This document shows positions 16,667 to 25,128 of a stretch of DNA of 28,346 nt, piece by piece; the first letter of the stretch is position 1; each line of letters starts with the position of its first letter. A program made the position numbers and the translations under genes. The DNA comes from JBFKMV01 sp041629655 (GTDB lineage: Bacteria > Acidobacteriota > Polarisedimenticolia > Polarisedimenticolales > Polarisedimenticolaceae): the NCBI GenBank assembly GCA_041629655.1, contig JBFKMV010000048.1, positions 1-28,346 on the forward strand. The letters run 5' to 3'. A model generated the notes under the pieces. That model was not told the DNA's origin. It made no database searches and was given only the letters and a program-made list of their open reading frames with translations.

Positions 16667-18439
16667 ATGCGGGGACCGCTGAACCGGCATCCGGCGCTCG
16701 TCGCCGGGCTGTTGGCGTTGTCGATGGCCGCCGGTTGCGCGCGGGGCGATCGGGTCGCGGATCCGGCCGGCGCGGTGGAGCGCGGGACCCGCGCCAGCGC
16801 CGACCTGGTGCTGCTCAACGGGAAGCTGGTCACCCTGGACCCGGCCCGGCCCGAGGCGCAGGCGCTCGCCGCTCGGGACGGCGACATCGTCGCGGTCGGT
16901 AGCGACGCGGAGATCCGGGCCTGGGCCGGCCCCGCGACCGAGGTGATCGATCTCGGGGGCCGGCTGGCCGTTCCCGGGTTCGTCGAGGGTCACGCGCACC
17001 TGACCAGCCTCGGCGAAGCGCTGATGAACGTGGACCTCACGGGCGCCGAGACCTGGGAAGAGGTCGTGCACCGGGTCGCGGTGGCCGCGCGCGCCTCGCC
17101 GCCGGGGCGCTGGGTCCGCGGTCGCGGGTGGCACCAGGAGAAGTGGGCCCACCTGCCGCAGCCGGCCGTCGAGGGCAACCCCGTCCACGACCGCTTGAGC
17201 GAGCTGACGCCCGACAACCCCGTGCTGCTGACCCACGCCTCGGGCCACGCCGCGATCGCCAACGCGCGCGCGCTGGAGTTGGCCGGCGTCGACGCGAGCA
17301 CGCCGGATCCTCCGGGAGGCCGGATCCTGCGCCGGCCCGATGGACGCCCCAGCGGCGTGCTGCGCGAGACCGCCGCCGGGCTGGTGGGCCGGGCCTACGC
17401 CGCCGCGCTGGCGCTGCGAACGCCCGCCGAGCTGGCCGCCTACGAGGAGCGCGCGGTCGAGCTGGCCGTCGAGGAGTGCCTGAGCAAGGGCGTGACCAGC
17501 TTCCAGGACGCGGGGTCGTCGTTCGCCACCGTGGATTTGCTCAAGCGCATGGCCGACCAGGGCCGGCTCGGACTGCGCGTGTGGATGATGCTGCGCGAGA
17601 GCAACGAGGCGCTGCGCGCCCGCGGCGCCGGCTACCGCCTGATCGACTACGCCGACCGCCGGCTGACCGTGCGTGCGATCAAGCGCTCCATCGACGGCGC
17701 GCTGGGCTCCCACGGCGCGTGGCTCCTGGAGCCGTACGCGGACCTTCCGGACACCGCCGGCCTGAACACCTACCCCGTGGACGACCTGAAGCAGACGGCG
17801 CAGCTCGCGCTGGACCTCGATCTCCAGCTCTGCGTGCACGCCATCGGCGATCGCGGCAACCGCGAGACGCTGGACGTCTACGAGCGCGCGCTGGGCTCGC
17901 GCCCCGACGGCAAGACGCTGCGCTGGCGGATCGAGCACGCGCAGCACCTGGACCCGGCCGACATCCCGCGTTTCGCCCCGCTGGGCGTGATCGCCTCGAT
18001 GCAGAGCGTCCACTGCACCAGCGACGGTCCCTGGGTGCCGACGCGGATCGGGATGCGGCGGGCCGCGGAGGGCGCCTACGTGTGGCGCAAGCTGCGCCAC
18101 GCCGGGGTCGTGGTGAGCAACGGCACCGACGCCCCGGTGGAGGACGTCGACCCGATCCCGAACTTCCACGCCGCGGTGACCCGGCAGATGAGCGACGGCC
18201 GCGCGTTCTTCCCGGAACAGCGGATGACGCGCGAGGAGGCGCTGCGCTCGATGACGCTGGACGCGGCCTACGCCGCCTTCGAGGAGACGTGGAAGGGCTC
18301 GCTCGAGCCGGGCAGGGTGGCGGACGTGGTCGTGCTGTCGCGGGACATCATGACCGTGCCGGAGGACGAGATCCGGGGGGCGCTGGTGCTGACCACGATC
18401 GTCGGGGGCGAGGTCGCGTACCGGCGCGGCCCGGAGTAG
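16667..18439 (+). CDS. YtcJ-like metal-dependent amidohydrolase, probable lipoprotein
   Basis: An amidohydrolase-superfamily protein (Amidohydro_3/YtcJ-like), 590 residues, that would hydrolyse an amide or related bond of an unknown substrate. The N-terminal signal ends at Cys24 (SMAAGC), a non-ideal lipobox suggesting export and lipid anchoring. ADLVLLNGKLVTLDP is the usual N-terminal beta-sandwich start. Metal ligands are visible: H109xH111 in VEGHAHL, His391 in LCVHAIGDRGN, His424 in RIEHAQH, and Asp488 in SNGTDAPVED. I chose ATG 16667 because GGGGGG lies six bases before it; the ATG at 16661 directly abuts that run. The methyltransferase gene starts nine bases downstream. Exported YtcJ-like enzymes are widespread and mostly uncharacterised. 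Confidence 0.92.
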   Translation: MRGPLNRHPALVAGLLALSMAAGCARGDRVADPAGAVERGTRASADLVLLNGKLVTLDPARPEAQALAARDGDIVAVGSDAEIRAWAGPATEVIDLGGRLAVPGFVEGHAHLTSLGEALMNVDLTGAETWEEVVHRVAVAARASPPGRWVRGRGWHQEKWAHLPQPAVEGNPVHDRLSELTPDNPVLLTHASGHAAIANARALELAGVDASTPDPPGGRILRRPDGRPSGVLRETAAGLVGRAYAAALALRTPAELAAYEERAVELAVEECLSKGVTSFQDAGSSFATVDLLKRMADQGRLGLRVWMMLRESNEALRARGAGYRLIDYADRRLTVRAIKRSIDGALGSHGAWLLEPYADLPDTAGLNTYPVDDLKQTAQLALDLDLQLCVHAIGDRGNRETLDVYERALGSRPDGKTLRWRIEHAQHLDPADIPRFAPLGVIASMQSVHCTSDGPWVPTRIGMRRAAEGAYVWRKLRHAGVVVSNGTDAPVEDVDPIPNFHAAVTRQMSDGRAFFPEQRMTREEALRSMTLDAAYAAFEETWKGSLEPGRVADVVVLSRDIMTVPEDEIRGALVLTTIVGGEVAYRRGPE

Positions 18440-18448
18440 CCTCGCGGC

Positions 18449-19501
18449 ATGTCGTTCCGGAACAGGTTCGCCGGCGCGCTCAACGCGGTGCTCGGCCGCT
18501 TCGATACCGCGCTGGTGCGCAAGTCGCGGATGGACGAGTTCCTGCGCGCCTCCGAGCTCGCCGCGCGGCCGTCGCACGCCACGGCTCCGCTGCCCGACGG
18601 CGCGGCCGACTACCTGCGCCGTGACCACCCGCGCCTCGCGGAGCTGCGCGAGCGCTACCGGGCGCTGGGCGGCGCGATCGTCGAGCGGTCGACGTGGAGC
18701 GACGAGCTGCTGCGAAGCGAGGTGGACCTGGGCTGGTTCCGGGGCGACAACGCCTACGTGTGGCAGTTTCGCGACCGCAACAGCGAGGTCAACTTCCTGC
18801 TCGCCGCCTACTACGCGCGGTCGATCGACCGGCTGGGACTGCTCGACCACTGCACCGAGGACGGGCTGTTCGGTGCCTACACCTTCGAGGTCGGCGAGGG
18901 GCTGCGGGTCAGCCGGGACCTGCTGGACTCGGTGCTGGAGATCCACTTCCTGGAGCGGCACCTCGGCCTGTCGCAGCGAGCCGGCGTGCGCGTGCTCGAC
19001 ATCGGCGCGGGCTACGGGCGACTGGCGCACCGGCTGGCGACGGGGCTGCCGGCGCTCGGGGCCTGCCTGTGCGTGGATGCGGTCGCGGAGTCGACGTTCG
19101 TCAGCGAGTACTACCTCCGCTTCCGCGGCGTCGGGGACCGCGCCCGTGTGGTACCGCTGGACGAGATCGACGCGGCGCTGGAGCGCGAGCCCGTAGACCT
19201 GGCGGTCAACGTCCACAGCTGGAGCGAGTGCACGCTGGGCGCGGTGGAGTGGTGGCTGGATCTCCTGGCGCGGCACCGCGTGCGGCACCTGATGATCGTC
19301 CCCAACAGCGAGGACCACGGCGGCACGCGGCTGACCAGCATCGAGCCCGACCGTTCACACCGCGACGTGTTGCCGGCGCTCGGGGCGCGCGGCTACCGGC
19401 AGCTGGCGTGCGAGCCCAAGTACCTCGACCCGGCCGTGCAGCGGCACGGCGTCTCGCCGACCCGGCACTGGCTGTTCGAGCTGGGAGGAGCAGATCGATG
19501 A
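18449..19501 (+). CDS. Putative sugar O-methyltransferase (SAM-dependent)
   Basis: A 350-residue protein resembling the family named putative sugar O-methyltransferase. A Rossmann SAM-binding motif VLDIGAGYG lies at about 182-190, followed by an acidic residue at the end of the next strand (LCVD, Asp210). The N-terminal 150 residues hold the family's own segment, including WFRGDNAYVWQFRD and NFLLAAYYARSIDRLGLL. NVHSWSEC and a C-terminal THWLF-like ending (TRHWLFELGG) are also present. It has no signal peptide, so it acts in the cytoplasm. It overlaps the cupin gene by four bases (ATGA), suggesting the two products act together. Substrate unknown; surface polysaccharide or a glycosylated metabolite are possibilities only. 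Confidence 0.85.
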   Translation: MSFRNRFAGALNAVLGRFDTALVRKSRMDEFLRASELAARPSHATAPLPDGAADYLRRDHPRLAELRERYRALGGAIVERSTWSDELLRSEVDLGWFRGDNAYVWQFRDRNSEVNFLLAAYYARSIDRLGLLDHCTEDGLFGAYTFEVGEGLRVSRDLLDSVLEIHFLERHLGLSQRAGVRVLDIGAGYGRLAHRLATGLPALGACLCVDAVAESTFVSEYYLRFRGVGDRARVVPLDEIDAALEREPVDLAVNVHSWSECTLGAVEWWLDLLARHRVRHLMIVPNSEDHGGTRLTSIEPDRSHRDVLPALGARGYRQLACEPKYLDPAVQRHGVSPTRHWLFELGGADR

Positions 19502-19983
19502 CGGACCCCGAACCCAAGCACCCGCTGATCCGCGCCTCCGCGCGGCCGCCCGAGCAGACCGGCGCGCACCCGCTCAACCCGCGCTCGGAAATGCACGGGT
19601 ACTCGCTGAGCGACGCCGCCGGGATGCGCCGCGTCGGCGTGCACCTGATCCGCCTGCCGCCGGGCAAGGAGTCCTGCGTCTACCACTCGCACGCCGCCGA
19701 AGAGGAGTTCTTCTTCATCGTCTCGGGCCGCGGCGTGGCCGAGATCGACGGCGAGGAGCACGAGGTCGGCCCGGGCGACTTCATGGGCTTCGCGGCGCCG
19801 CAGGTCGCCCACCACCTCAAGAACCCGTTCGACGAGGAGCTGGTCTACCTGGTCGGCGGCGAGCGCAAGGAGCTGGAGGTCGCCGAGTTCCCGCAGCTGG
19901 GCAAGCACGTGATCCGCCTCCGGGGCAAGGCGCTGATCGTGGACAGCGACGCGCTGAAGCCGTTCGGCGGGCGCAGGGAGTAG
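19498..19983 (+). CDS. Single-domain cupin protein
   Basis: A 161-residue cytoplasmic cupin. Motif 1 is complete: Gly56, His63, His65, Glu70 and Gly77 (HSHAAEEEFFFIVSG). Motif 2 is GDFMGFAAPQVAHHLKN with His105 and Asn109, so a metal site is expected. Such proteins can be isomerases, dioxygenases or sugar-binding regulators, and the sequence does not decide which. AGGAG precedes the ATG, and the start overlaps the methyltransferase stop. The N-terminal HPLIRASARPPEQ segment resembles small cupins often found beside sugar-modifying genes, as far as I recall. It is the last gene of the plus-strand group; two hairpins follow it. Confidence 0.9.
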   Translation: MTDPEPKHPLIRASARPPEQTGAHPLNPRSEMHGYSLSDAAGMRRVGVHLIRLPPGKESCVYHSHAAEEEFFFIVSGRGVAEIDGEEHEVGPGDFMGFAAPQVAHHLKNPFDEELVYLVGGERKELEVAEFPQLGKHVIRLRGKALIVDSDALKPFGGRRE

Positions 19984-20003
19984 CGGCGGGAAGGGGCCGG
20001 GTT

Positions 20004-20044
20004 GCGCGGACGACCCGCGCGGGGTTTCATGTCTGCATGAACCC
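20004..20044 (+). terminator. Tandem hairpins after the cupin gene
   Basis: Two stems lie 20 bases past the cupin stop: GCGCGG-ACGAC-CCGCGC (20004-20020), and GGG(T)TTCATG-TCTG-CATGAACCC (20022-20044, one bulged T). No T-run follows, so this is not a standard intrinsic terminator; it may attenuate transcription, stabilise a 3' end or be a binding site. A weak promoter candidate for the next gene (TTGCGC 20002-20007, 17 bases, TTTCAT 20025-20030) overlaps them. Confidence 0.3.
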
Positions 20045-20068
20045 TTCCCACCCTCACAGGAGCCGCCG

Positions 20069-20590
20069 ATGAGAATCCGCAGTCTCGCGACCCGTCTGGC
20101 CGTGTTCTGTCTCTTGGCCGGTCTCGCCTCCGCCTGCGATCTCGTGCACGCCCGGACCTACCGCATGGCATCCGGCTCGATGGAGCCGACCATCGCCGCC
20201 GACTCGCTGGTGCTGACGTTGCGCCTCTCCGACGAGCAGCGCGCCGCCGTCGAGCGCGGCCAGATCGTCGTCATCGAGGCGCCGCAACGGAAGGACACCG
20301 TCTACCTCAAGCGCGTCGTGGCGCTCGGCGGCGACGTCGTCGCGATGCGCGACGGCCGGCTGTGGATCAACGGCGATCCCGTCGGCGAGGTTTACGGCCT
20401 GCACCCCATGCTGCGCGAAGGCGGCGCGGAGTCGTCCGACTCGACCCCGCCCGGCGAGGAGTTCGGACCGGTCTCCGTCCCGCCGCACCACGTGTTCGTG
20501 CTCGGCGACAACTGGGACCGCTCCCTGGACAGCCGGATGTTCGGCGCCGTGCCGGTCGAGACCGTGCTGGCGCGCCGGATCGAGTGGTAG
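20069..20590 (+). CDS. lepB: Small signal peptidase I-like serine protease
   Basis: A 173-residue S26-family signal peptidase. The catalytic Ser37 lies in SGSMEPTI and the general-base Lys81 in YLKRVVALGGD; the box-E motif GDNWDRSLDSRMFG is at 147-160. It would cleave signal peptides at the outer face of the inner membrane. It is small, with one N-terminal hydrophobic segment (about 8-23). That segment ends LASAC, so it is either a signal anchor or a non-ideal lipobox giving a lipid-anchored enzyme, which would be unusual. The cap domain is short. AGGAG lies seven bases before the ATG. The gene is convergent with the M48-like gene, only four bases between stops. It is probably not the housekeeping copy, an inference from size. 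Confidence 0.88.
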   Translation: MRIRSLATRLAVFCLLAGLASACDLVHARTYRMASGSMEPTIAADSLVLTLRLSDEQRAAVERGQIVVIEAPQRKDTVYLKRVVALGGDVVAMRDGRLWINGDPVGEVYGLHPMLREGGAESSDSTPPGEEFGPVSVPPHHVFVLGDNWDRSLDSRMFGAVPVETVLARRIEW

Positions 20591-20594
20591 GGCT

Positions 20595-21902
20595 TTAGCG
20601 GTCGACGCCGGCGGCGGACCGGATCTCCAGCTGCGCCAGCCGCCTGCGGGCCTCCGGGCCGTATTGCGGATCGTCCGCGAGACGGCGCCACTGCCGGGCG
20701 GCGTCGGCGTCGCGGCGAGCCAGCTCGTAGGCCAGCGCCAGGTTCCAGATCGCGGCCGCCCAGTCGGGGCGCAGCTCGAGCGCGCGCTGGTAGCGCGGGA
20801 TGGCCCGCTGCGGCTGGCCGGACAGGTACCGGGCGTTGCCCAGGATCAGCTGCTGCTCCGGCGTCTCCGGAGCTTCGCGGAACGACACCAGTTGCGCCGC
20901 CCCGTCGGAATCGCCGGTCCGTAGCTCGACGAGCGCCAGACCCCTTCGCGCCTCGGGATGGAACGGCGCCACCTCGAGAGCCGCGCTGAAGTTGTCGCGG
21001 GCCTGCTTCAGCAGCCCGGCCCCCGCGACGCTGCCGCGGATCGCGAGCGGCTGGCCGGTGAACAGCGGCAACGGCTCCGCGAGGCTTCCCGGGCTCCCCT
21101 CCCGGGTCGCGAGCCGGGCCAGGTAGAACGTCCCCAGGTTCACGCGACCCTCGACGGACCGGGGAAACTGTTTCGTGAACGCTGTCATCATGTCGACCGC
21201 CCGGTCCAGCTCGCCGGCCGCGTAGGCCTCGAGTCCCTTCCTGAAGCTGTCCACGCTCTTCTCGAGAACCAGGCGGAAATCACGGAGCTTCCCGAGGCGC
21301 TCAGGGTAGTCGCGGTGGTCGTCGCGCTCTGCGACGCCGGAGCGCACCTCCGCCAGACGCTCCAGCGCCACGATCGCCCCGGTGAAGGCGAACCCGGCCC
21401 GGACGACGTACAGGGCGCCGAACTTGTCGGCGGCGTCCTCCAGGTATTGCGGGATCCCCGCGGGGTAGCCGTGGTGGCGGTGCGAGACGTGCGCCACCTC
21501 GTGCGCCAGCGCGAAGGCCAGCGCATCATCGGAATCCGTCAGCAGCTCGGCGAGAGCCTGCGAAATCGCCACGGTGCCGCCACCGTAGGAATCGGCCTGG
21601 TAATCCGCGGGCGCGTTGCCGCTCAGGCGCACGTGGAACACCCACTCGAGGTCGGGCCGGTCCGACACCGCGACCAACCGTCGTCCGATCTCGCGCACCC
21701 GGTCGAGCAGCGGGCCATCGCCGAGCAGGGCGTGACTTTGCTCGAAGGCCTCCCGGTTCTTGCGGCCCCAGGCCCATTCCTCCGCGGGAGAAACCACATC
21801 GCCCTCCGGGCGAGGGCCCGGATCGGGCTGGCCTGACGCCGGCCACCCCAGCAGGAGCCCGACGACGGCGGCGACGGTCCGGATCGACGTCGTTCTGGTC
21901 AC
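20595..21902 (-). CDS. Exported M48-like zinc metallopeptidase with TPR tail
   Basis: A 435-residue exported protein similar to M48 peptidases of the BepA/LoiP type, which act on envelope proteins. It has a signal peptide (about 1-24), then the peptidase part with LTDSDDALAFALAHEVAHVSHRH, HExxH at 134-138, and ExxxD (Glu155, Asp159) in YLEDAADKFGALYVVRAGF. Only 17 residues separate the last His from the Glu; about 50-60 is usual in M48 enzymes, so the active-site region is compacted. Residues about 220-430 contain TPR-like repeats (RAIPRYQRALELRPDWAAAIWNLALAY). The GTG at 21902 follows GGGAGGG by six bases and puts a clean signal peptide at the N-terminus; the upstream ATG at 21959 would not. 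It lies 94 bases after the transglutaminase-like gene. Confidence 0.87.
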   Translation of the reverse strand: MTRTTSIRTVAAVVGLLLGWPASGQPDPGPRPEGDVVSPAEEWAWGRKNREAFEQSHALLGDGPLLDRVREIGRRLVAVSDRPDLEWVFHVRLSGNAPADYQADSYGGGTVAISQALAELLTDSDDALAFALAHEVAHVSHRHHGYPAGIPQYLEDAADKFGALYVVRAGFAFTGAIVALERLAEVRSGVAERDDHRDYPERLGKLRDFRLVLEKSVDSFRKGLEAYAAGELDRAVDMMTAFTKQFPRSVEGRVNLGTFYLARLATREGSPGSLAEPLPLFTGQPLAIRGSVAGAGLLKQARDNFSAALEVAPFHPEARRGLALVELRTGDSDGAAQLVSFREAPETPEQQLILGNARYLSGQPQRAIPRYQRALELRPDWAAAIWNLALAYELARRDADAARQWRRLADDPQYGPEARRRLAQLEIRSAAGVDR

Positions 21903-21996
21903 GGGTTGCCCTCCCTTGCCCCTAACCCTACCGAACGACGCGCGACCCGAAAACCGCACTTCCGGTTCCAGGGCCTGCCGGGACCTGTCGGAACAG

Positions 21997-24900
21997 TCAG
22001 TTCTCCCCGGCCTCCGACAGCACCACCGACCAGACGCGCTGGCGCGCCGCCAGCGCCAGCAGGCGCTCGAACTCGGGGTAGCGGGCCGCGGGGACGCGGT
22101 CGCCGGGCGTCTCGAACTCCGTCGTGACCACCAGCGCGTCGTCTTGCAGCTCGAGCCGCTTGCGGTAGCGCCCCTCGGGAAGCTCGAGCTCGACCGGCTC
22201 GGGCCCGGCGTCGAGCGTCCAGCCTGAAGGCAGCAGCGCTCGGGTCACGAAGCGGTAACGGAAGGCCACCGGCGGCAGATAGTCCGTGGAGCGCTCGGCG
22301 CCGGGCGAGCGGCCGAGCAGACTCTCGATCACGTCGGATTCCCCCAGCTCGAGCAGGTGCCGGCCGCCGGCCAGCGGGCGCAGCACGTCCGGCACCACGC
22401 AGGTCTCGACCAGTCGCGCCTCGGGCTCGCCGGGGTCCTGGCCGGTCAGCGAGCTGACCGTGATCTCGGTCGCGTTCGGGAAGTCGTCGCGAAAGCCCAT
22501 CGCCGAGAACTCCAAGAGCTCCTCCTTGCTGGCCCGCCCGTAGGTCAGGCGCAGCAGGTTGGCGAAGTAGCCCCGGGTGATCGACTCGTCGTGGACCGCC
22601 GTCCGGGCGGGGTCCCGCAGATCGACCACGCGCTCGACCTCGAACACGTTCGACCCGGCCGGCGTCCGGGGCACCCCGGCCAGCTCGACGGCGTCGGGGC
22701 GGACGATCAGCGCCGGCGCCCCCTGGTCGGACGCCGGCAGGTCGCCGGGCCCGAGCAGCGGCAGGGTGGGATCGACGAACAGACCCGCGCCGTCGTCGCC
22801 CGCCCCGGGGATGTAGACGATCAGGTGGTCGAACACCGACGGCGAGGGCGGCCACGTCGCCAGGTCGGTGCGCGACTCGGTCCGCACCAGCGCGGGATGG
22901 GCCTCGATGCCCGCCTCGGCGAGCATCCCGATCAGCAGCGTCGCCTGGTCCTTGCAGTCGCCGAACCCCGTCGCCCAGGTGTCCGCGACGTTGCGCGGCT
23001 GGTAGCCGCCGACGCCGAACTCGATCCCGACGTAGCGGATCCGGCCGCTGACCAGCGAGTACAGCCGGTGCGCGATCTCGCGGATGCGCTCGGGAGTTCG
23101 CGGGGCCGCGGCGGCGGTCTCGCCGATCGCTTCCCGTGTCGCCGCCCGGATCTCGTCGGTCAGCTCCGCGGCGCCGCCGCTGAGCTCGCGGTACCACGCG
23201 CCCAATTCGTCCCAGGACGCGAGACTCGATACGTGCACCGAGGCGACGCGGTCCTGGAATCTCGGCGCGGCCGGCTCGTCGGGCAGCCCGGGGCGCTTCT
23301 CGAGCACCCAGCGCCGGACGAGCATGCCGTCGCGCTCGCTGACCTCCGGGAGCGCGTCGTGGTTCCGGGTCACCACCGTCACGTCGGGCGTATCCTTCCG
23401 CGTCGCGACCGTGAACCGTGACGTCACGGCGGGCAGCCCGCTCTCGAAGCTCCAGTCCGCCCACCACGTCGCCTCGAACAGCAGCGTGCGGGCGCGCGTG
23501 AACTTCCACTCGATCGTGGCCCCCGTCTCGAGCGCCGGCATCGAGATCACGCGGACCCGCTGTCCGCTGTAGACCCGGCTCTCCTGGGTCTCCGCCGGCG
23601 CCAGCTCGTGGGCCCGCTCGATGTCCGCCTCGACCACGGTCCCGTCGGGCTTCCAGGTGCGCGCGACGTGCACGTTGAGGGCCGAGTTCTCCGCGTCGTA
23701 GTTGAGGCGCAGCTCGCCGAGCCCCTCCACCGCCCGCTCGGTGAGCAGGTGCAGCATCCCGTGGTACGTCTCGGTCATCCCGGCGAGCGTCCACTCGACC
23801 TGCGAGGCGTCCAGCACGTAGACCGCGTCCACGTCGTCGTACAGCGGATCCGACGGGTCGAAGGCGGCCAGCGCCTGCTGCGGGTCGATCGCGTCGTAGT
23901 CCAGCGGCGCCACGTCGTCGCCGGGCTTCGCGAGCTCGCCGACGACGTCGGAGAACAGCTCGACGGCCTCGCGGCTGCGACCCATCGAGACCAGCAGGGA
24001 GGCCTCGGCGGTCAGGTACAGGCTCGCGTTGACGCCCGCCTCGCGGGCGCGGCGGAACGCGTCCAGCGCCTCCTCGCCGCGTCCGGCCTGTTTCAGCGTC
24101 AACCCGATCGAGCCCCAGGCGTTGCCGAAGCCAGGGTCGACCAGCAACGCCCGGCGGCTCGCCGCGATCGAGGCTTCCAGCTCGCCCGTCTGCCGCAACG
24201 CGTTGCCGAGGTAAAACCACAGCTCGGCGTTGTGCGGCGCCGCTTCGGTCGCGCGACGCAACAGCGGGACCGCGGCCTCGGGGCGCTCGATCTGCATCGC
24301 GTACCCCGCCAGCCGCCACTGGTCCAGCGGGCGCTCGACGCGCGACTTCAGCAACCGTTGGACCTCGGAGCGCGCCTTGCGTTGCTCCCCCAGGTCGAAC
24401 AGCAGCCCGGCGTAGGCGATGCCGAGCCGGACGTCGTCCGGCCGCCGCCGGACCGCCTTGCGCACGATCTTGGTCCAGCCGTCGATCTTGCCCGTCGGCG
24501 GACCGACCTCGTCCATTATCTCGATGGTCTGGCGTGCCGCCAGATCGGCCGTCCACGCTCCGTCCCCGGCCTTCAGGTAGCGGTCGATGTAGCGCGCGGC
24601 GAGGTCGATCTGGTCGAGACGAAAGTAGGCCAGCCCGGCCAGGCGAGAGATCGAGAACGGATCGAGCTGCGCGGCGCCGTCCGGAGGATGGGCGTCCAGC
24701 GTGCGGCGGGCCAACGGCTCGATCCGTTCCGGTTCGGTGTCCTCGAGCAGCAACGCCAGGTAGTAGACGGGTACCGGATCGAGCCCCGCCGCGGCACGTT
24801 CGAGCGTCGCCAGGGCGCGCTCGCGCCGCTGGGCCAGCTCGGACTGCTCGAGCTGCAGCTCGGTCGCGCACTGGTAGATGCGGTAAGCGGTCAGCGCATC

Positions 24901-25071
24901 GTCGGGGCGCTGTTCGAGCAGCGCCTCGAGCAGCGGAAGCGCGTCCTGCTCGCGCCCGCCGAAGTACAGGTCCTCGACCTGCGCCGCGCCGACGCCCGTC
25001 CCCGCGTGGGACAGCGGCGCGGCGAGCGCCAGCAACAGGACCAGCGTGACCCGCGACCGGGCTTGCAGCAT
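21997..25071 (-). CDS. Exported TPR / DUF3857 / transglutaminase-like protein
   Basis: A 1024-residue exported protein in three parts. After a signal peptide (about 1-23), residues 25-400 are TPR-like helical repeats (AELWFYLGNALRQTGELEASIAASRRALLVDP and similar). Residues about 430-600 match DUF3857 (LLTERAVEGLGELRLNYD, then RVYSGQRVRVISMPALETG). Residues about 640-780 are a transglutaminase-like core with a complete triad: Cys706 in GFGDCKDQATLL, His749 in FDHLIVYIP and Asp767 in FVDPT. The remainder is beta-rich. DUF3857-transglutaminase proteins are common in envelopes of Bacteroidota and delta-type bacteria; their reaction (protease, amidase or cross-linker) is mostly unknown. ATG 25071 is chosen because AGGAGG lies eight bases before it; the ATG at 25107 lies upstream of the likely -10. 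Confidence 0.9.
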   Translation of the reverse strand: MLQARSRVTLVLLLALAAPLSHAGTGVGAAQVEDLYFGGREQDALPLLEALLEQRPDDALTAYRIYQCATELQLEQSELAQRRERALATLERAAAGLDPVPVYYLALLLEDTEPERIEPLARRTLDAHPPDGAAQLDPFSISRLAGLAYFRLDQIDLAARYIDRYLKAGDGAWTADLAARQTIEIMDEVGPPTGKIDGWTKIVRKAVRRRPDDVRLGIAYAGLLFDLGEQRKARSEVQRLLKSRVERPLDQWRLAGYAMQIERPEAAVPLLRRATEAAPHNAELWFYLGNALRQTGELEASIAASRRALLVDPGFGNAWGSIGLTLKQAGRGEEALDAFRRAREAGVNASLYLTAEASLLVSMGRSREAVELFSDVVGELAKPGDDVAPLDYDAIDPQQALAAFDPSDPLYDDVDAVYVLDASQVEWTLAGMTETYHGMLHLLTERAVEGLGELRLNYDAENSALNVHVARTWKPDGTVVEADIERAHELAPAETQESRVYSGQRVRVISMPALETGATIEWKFTRARTLLFEATWWADWSFESGLPAVTSRFTVATRKDTPDVTVVTRNHDALPEVSERDGMLVRRWVLEKRPGLPDEPAAPRFQDRVASVHVSSLASWDELGAWYRELSGGAAELTDEIRAATREAIGETAAAAPRTPERIREIAHRLYSLVSGRIRYVGIEFGVGGYQPRNVADTWATGFGDCKDQATLLIGMLAEAGIEAHPALVRTESRTDLATWPPSPSVFDHLIVYIPGAGDDGAGLFVDPTLPLLGPGDLPASDQGAPALIVRPDAVELAGVPRTPAGSNVFEVERVVDLRDPARTAVHDESITRGYFANLLRLTYGRASKEELLEFSAMGFRDDFPNATEITVSSLTGQDPGEPEARLVETCVVPDVLRPLAGGRHLLELGESDVIESLLGRSPGAERSTDYLPPVAFRYRFVTRALLPSGWTLDAGPEPVELELPEGRYRKRLELQDDALVVTTEFETPGDRVPAARYPEFERLLALAARQRVWSVVLSEAGEN

Positions 25072-25092
25072 CCGGGCGCCCTCCTGGCTCCC

Positions 25093-25098
25093 ATCATA
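25093..25098 (-). promoter_or_regulatory. Possible -10 element (TATGAT) for the transglutaminase-like gene
   Basis: On the minus strand TATGAT ends 21 bases before ATG 25071, with AGGAGG between them. No -35 is recognisable upstream, so the support is the -10 match and the sensible leader length only. Confidence 0.3.
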
Positions 25099-25128
25099 CT
25101 GCCGCACGGCGCCGGGACCGGACGGGCG

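Noticed and set aside
15836..19318. Minus-strand open frame of 1160 codons
   Set aside because: It opposes the secreted-protein, amidohydrolase and methyltransferase genes, all with signal, motif and Shine-Dalgarno support; no domain seen.
21903..21996. Promoter or terminator in the gap before the M48-like gene
   Set aside because: Only a G-rich leader and weak partial stems are present; no -10/-35 pair or T-run hairpin could be supported.
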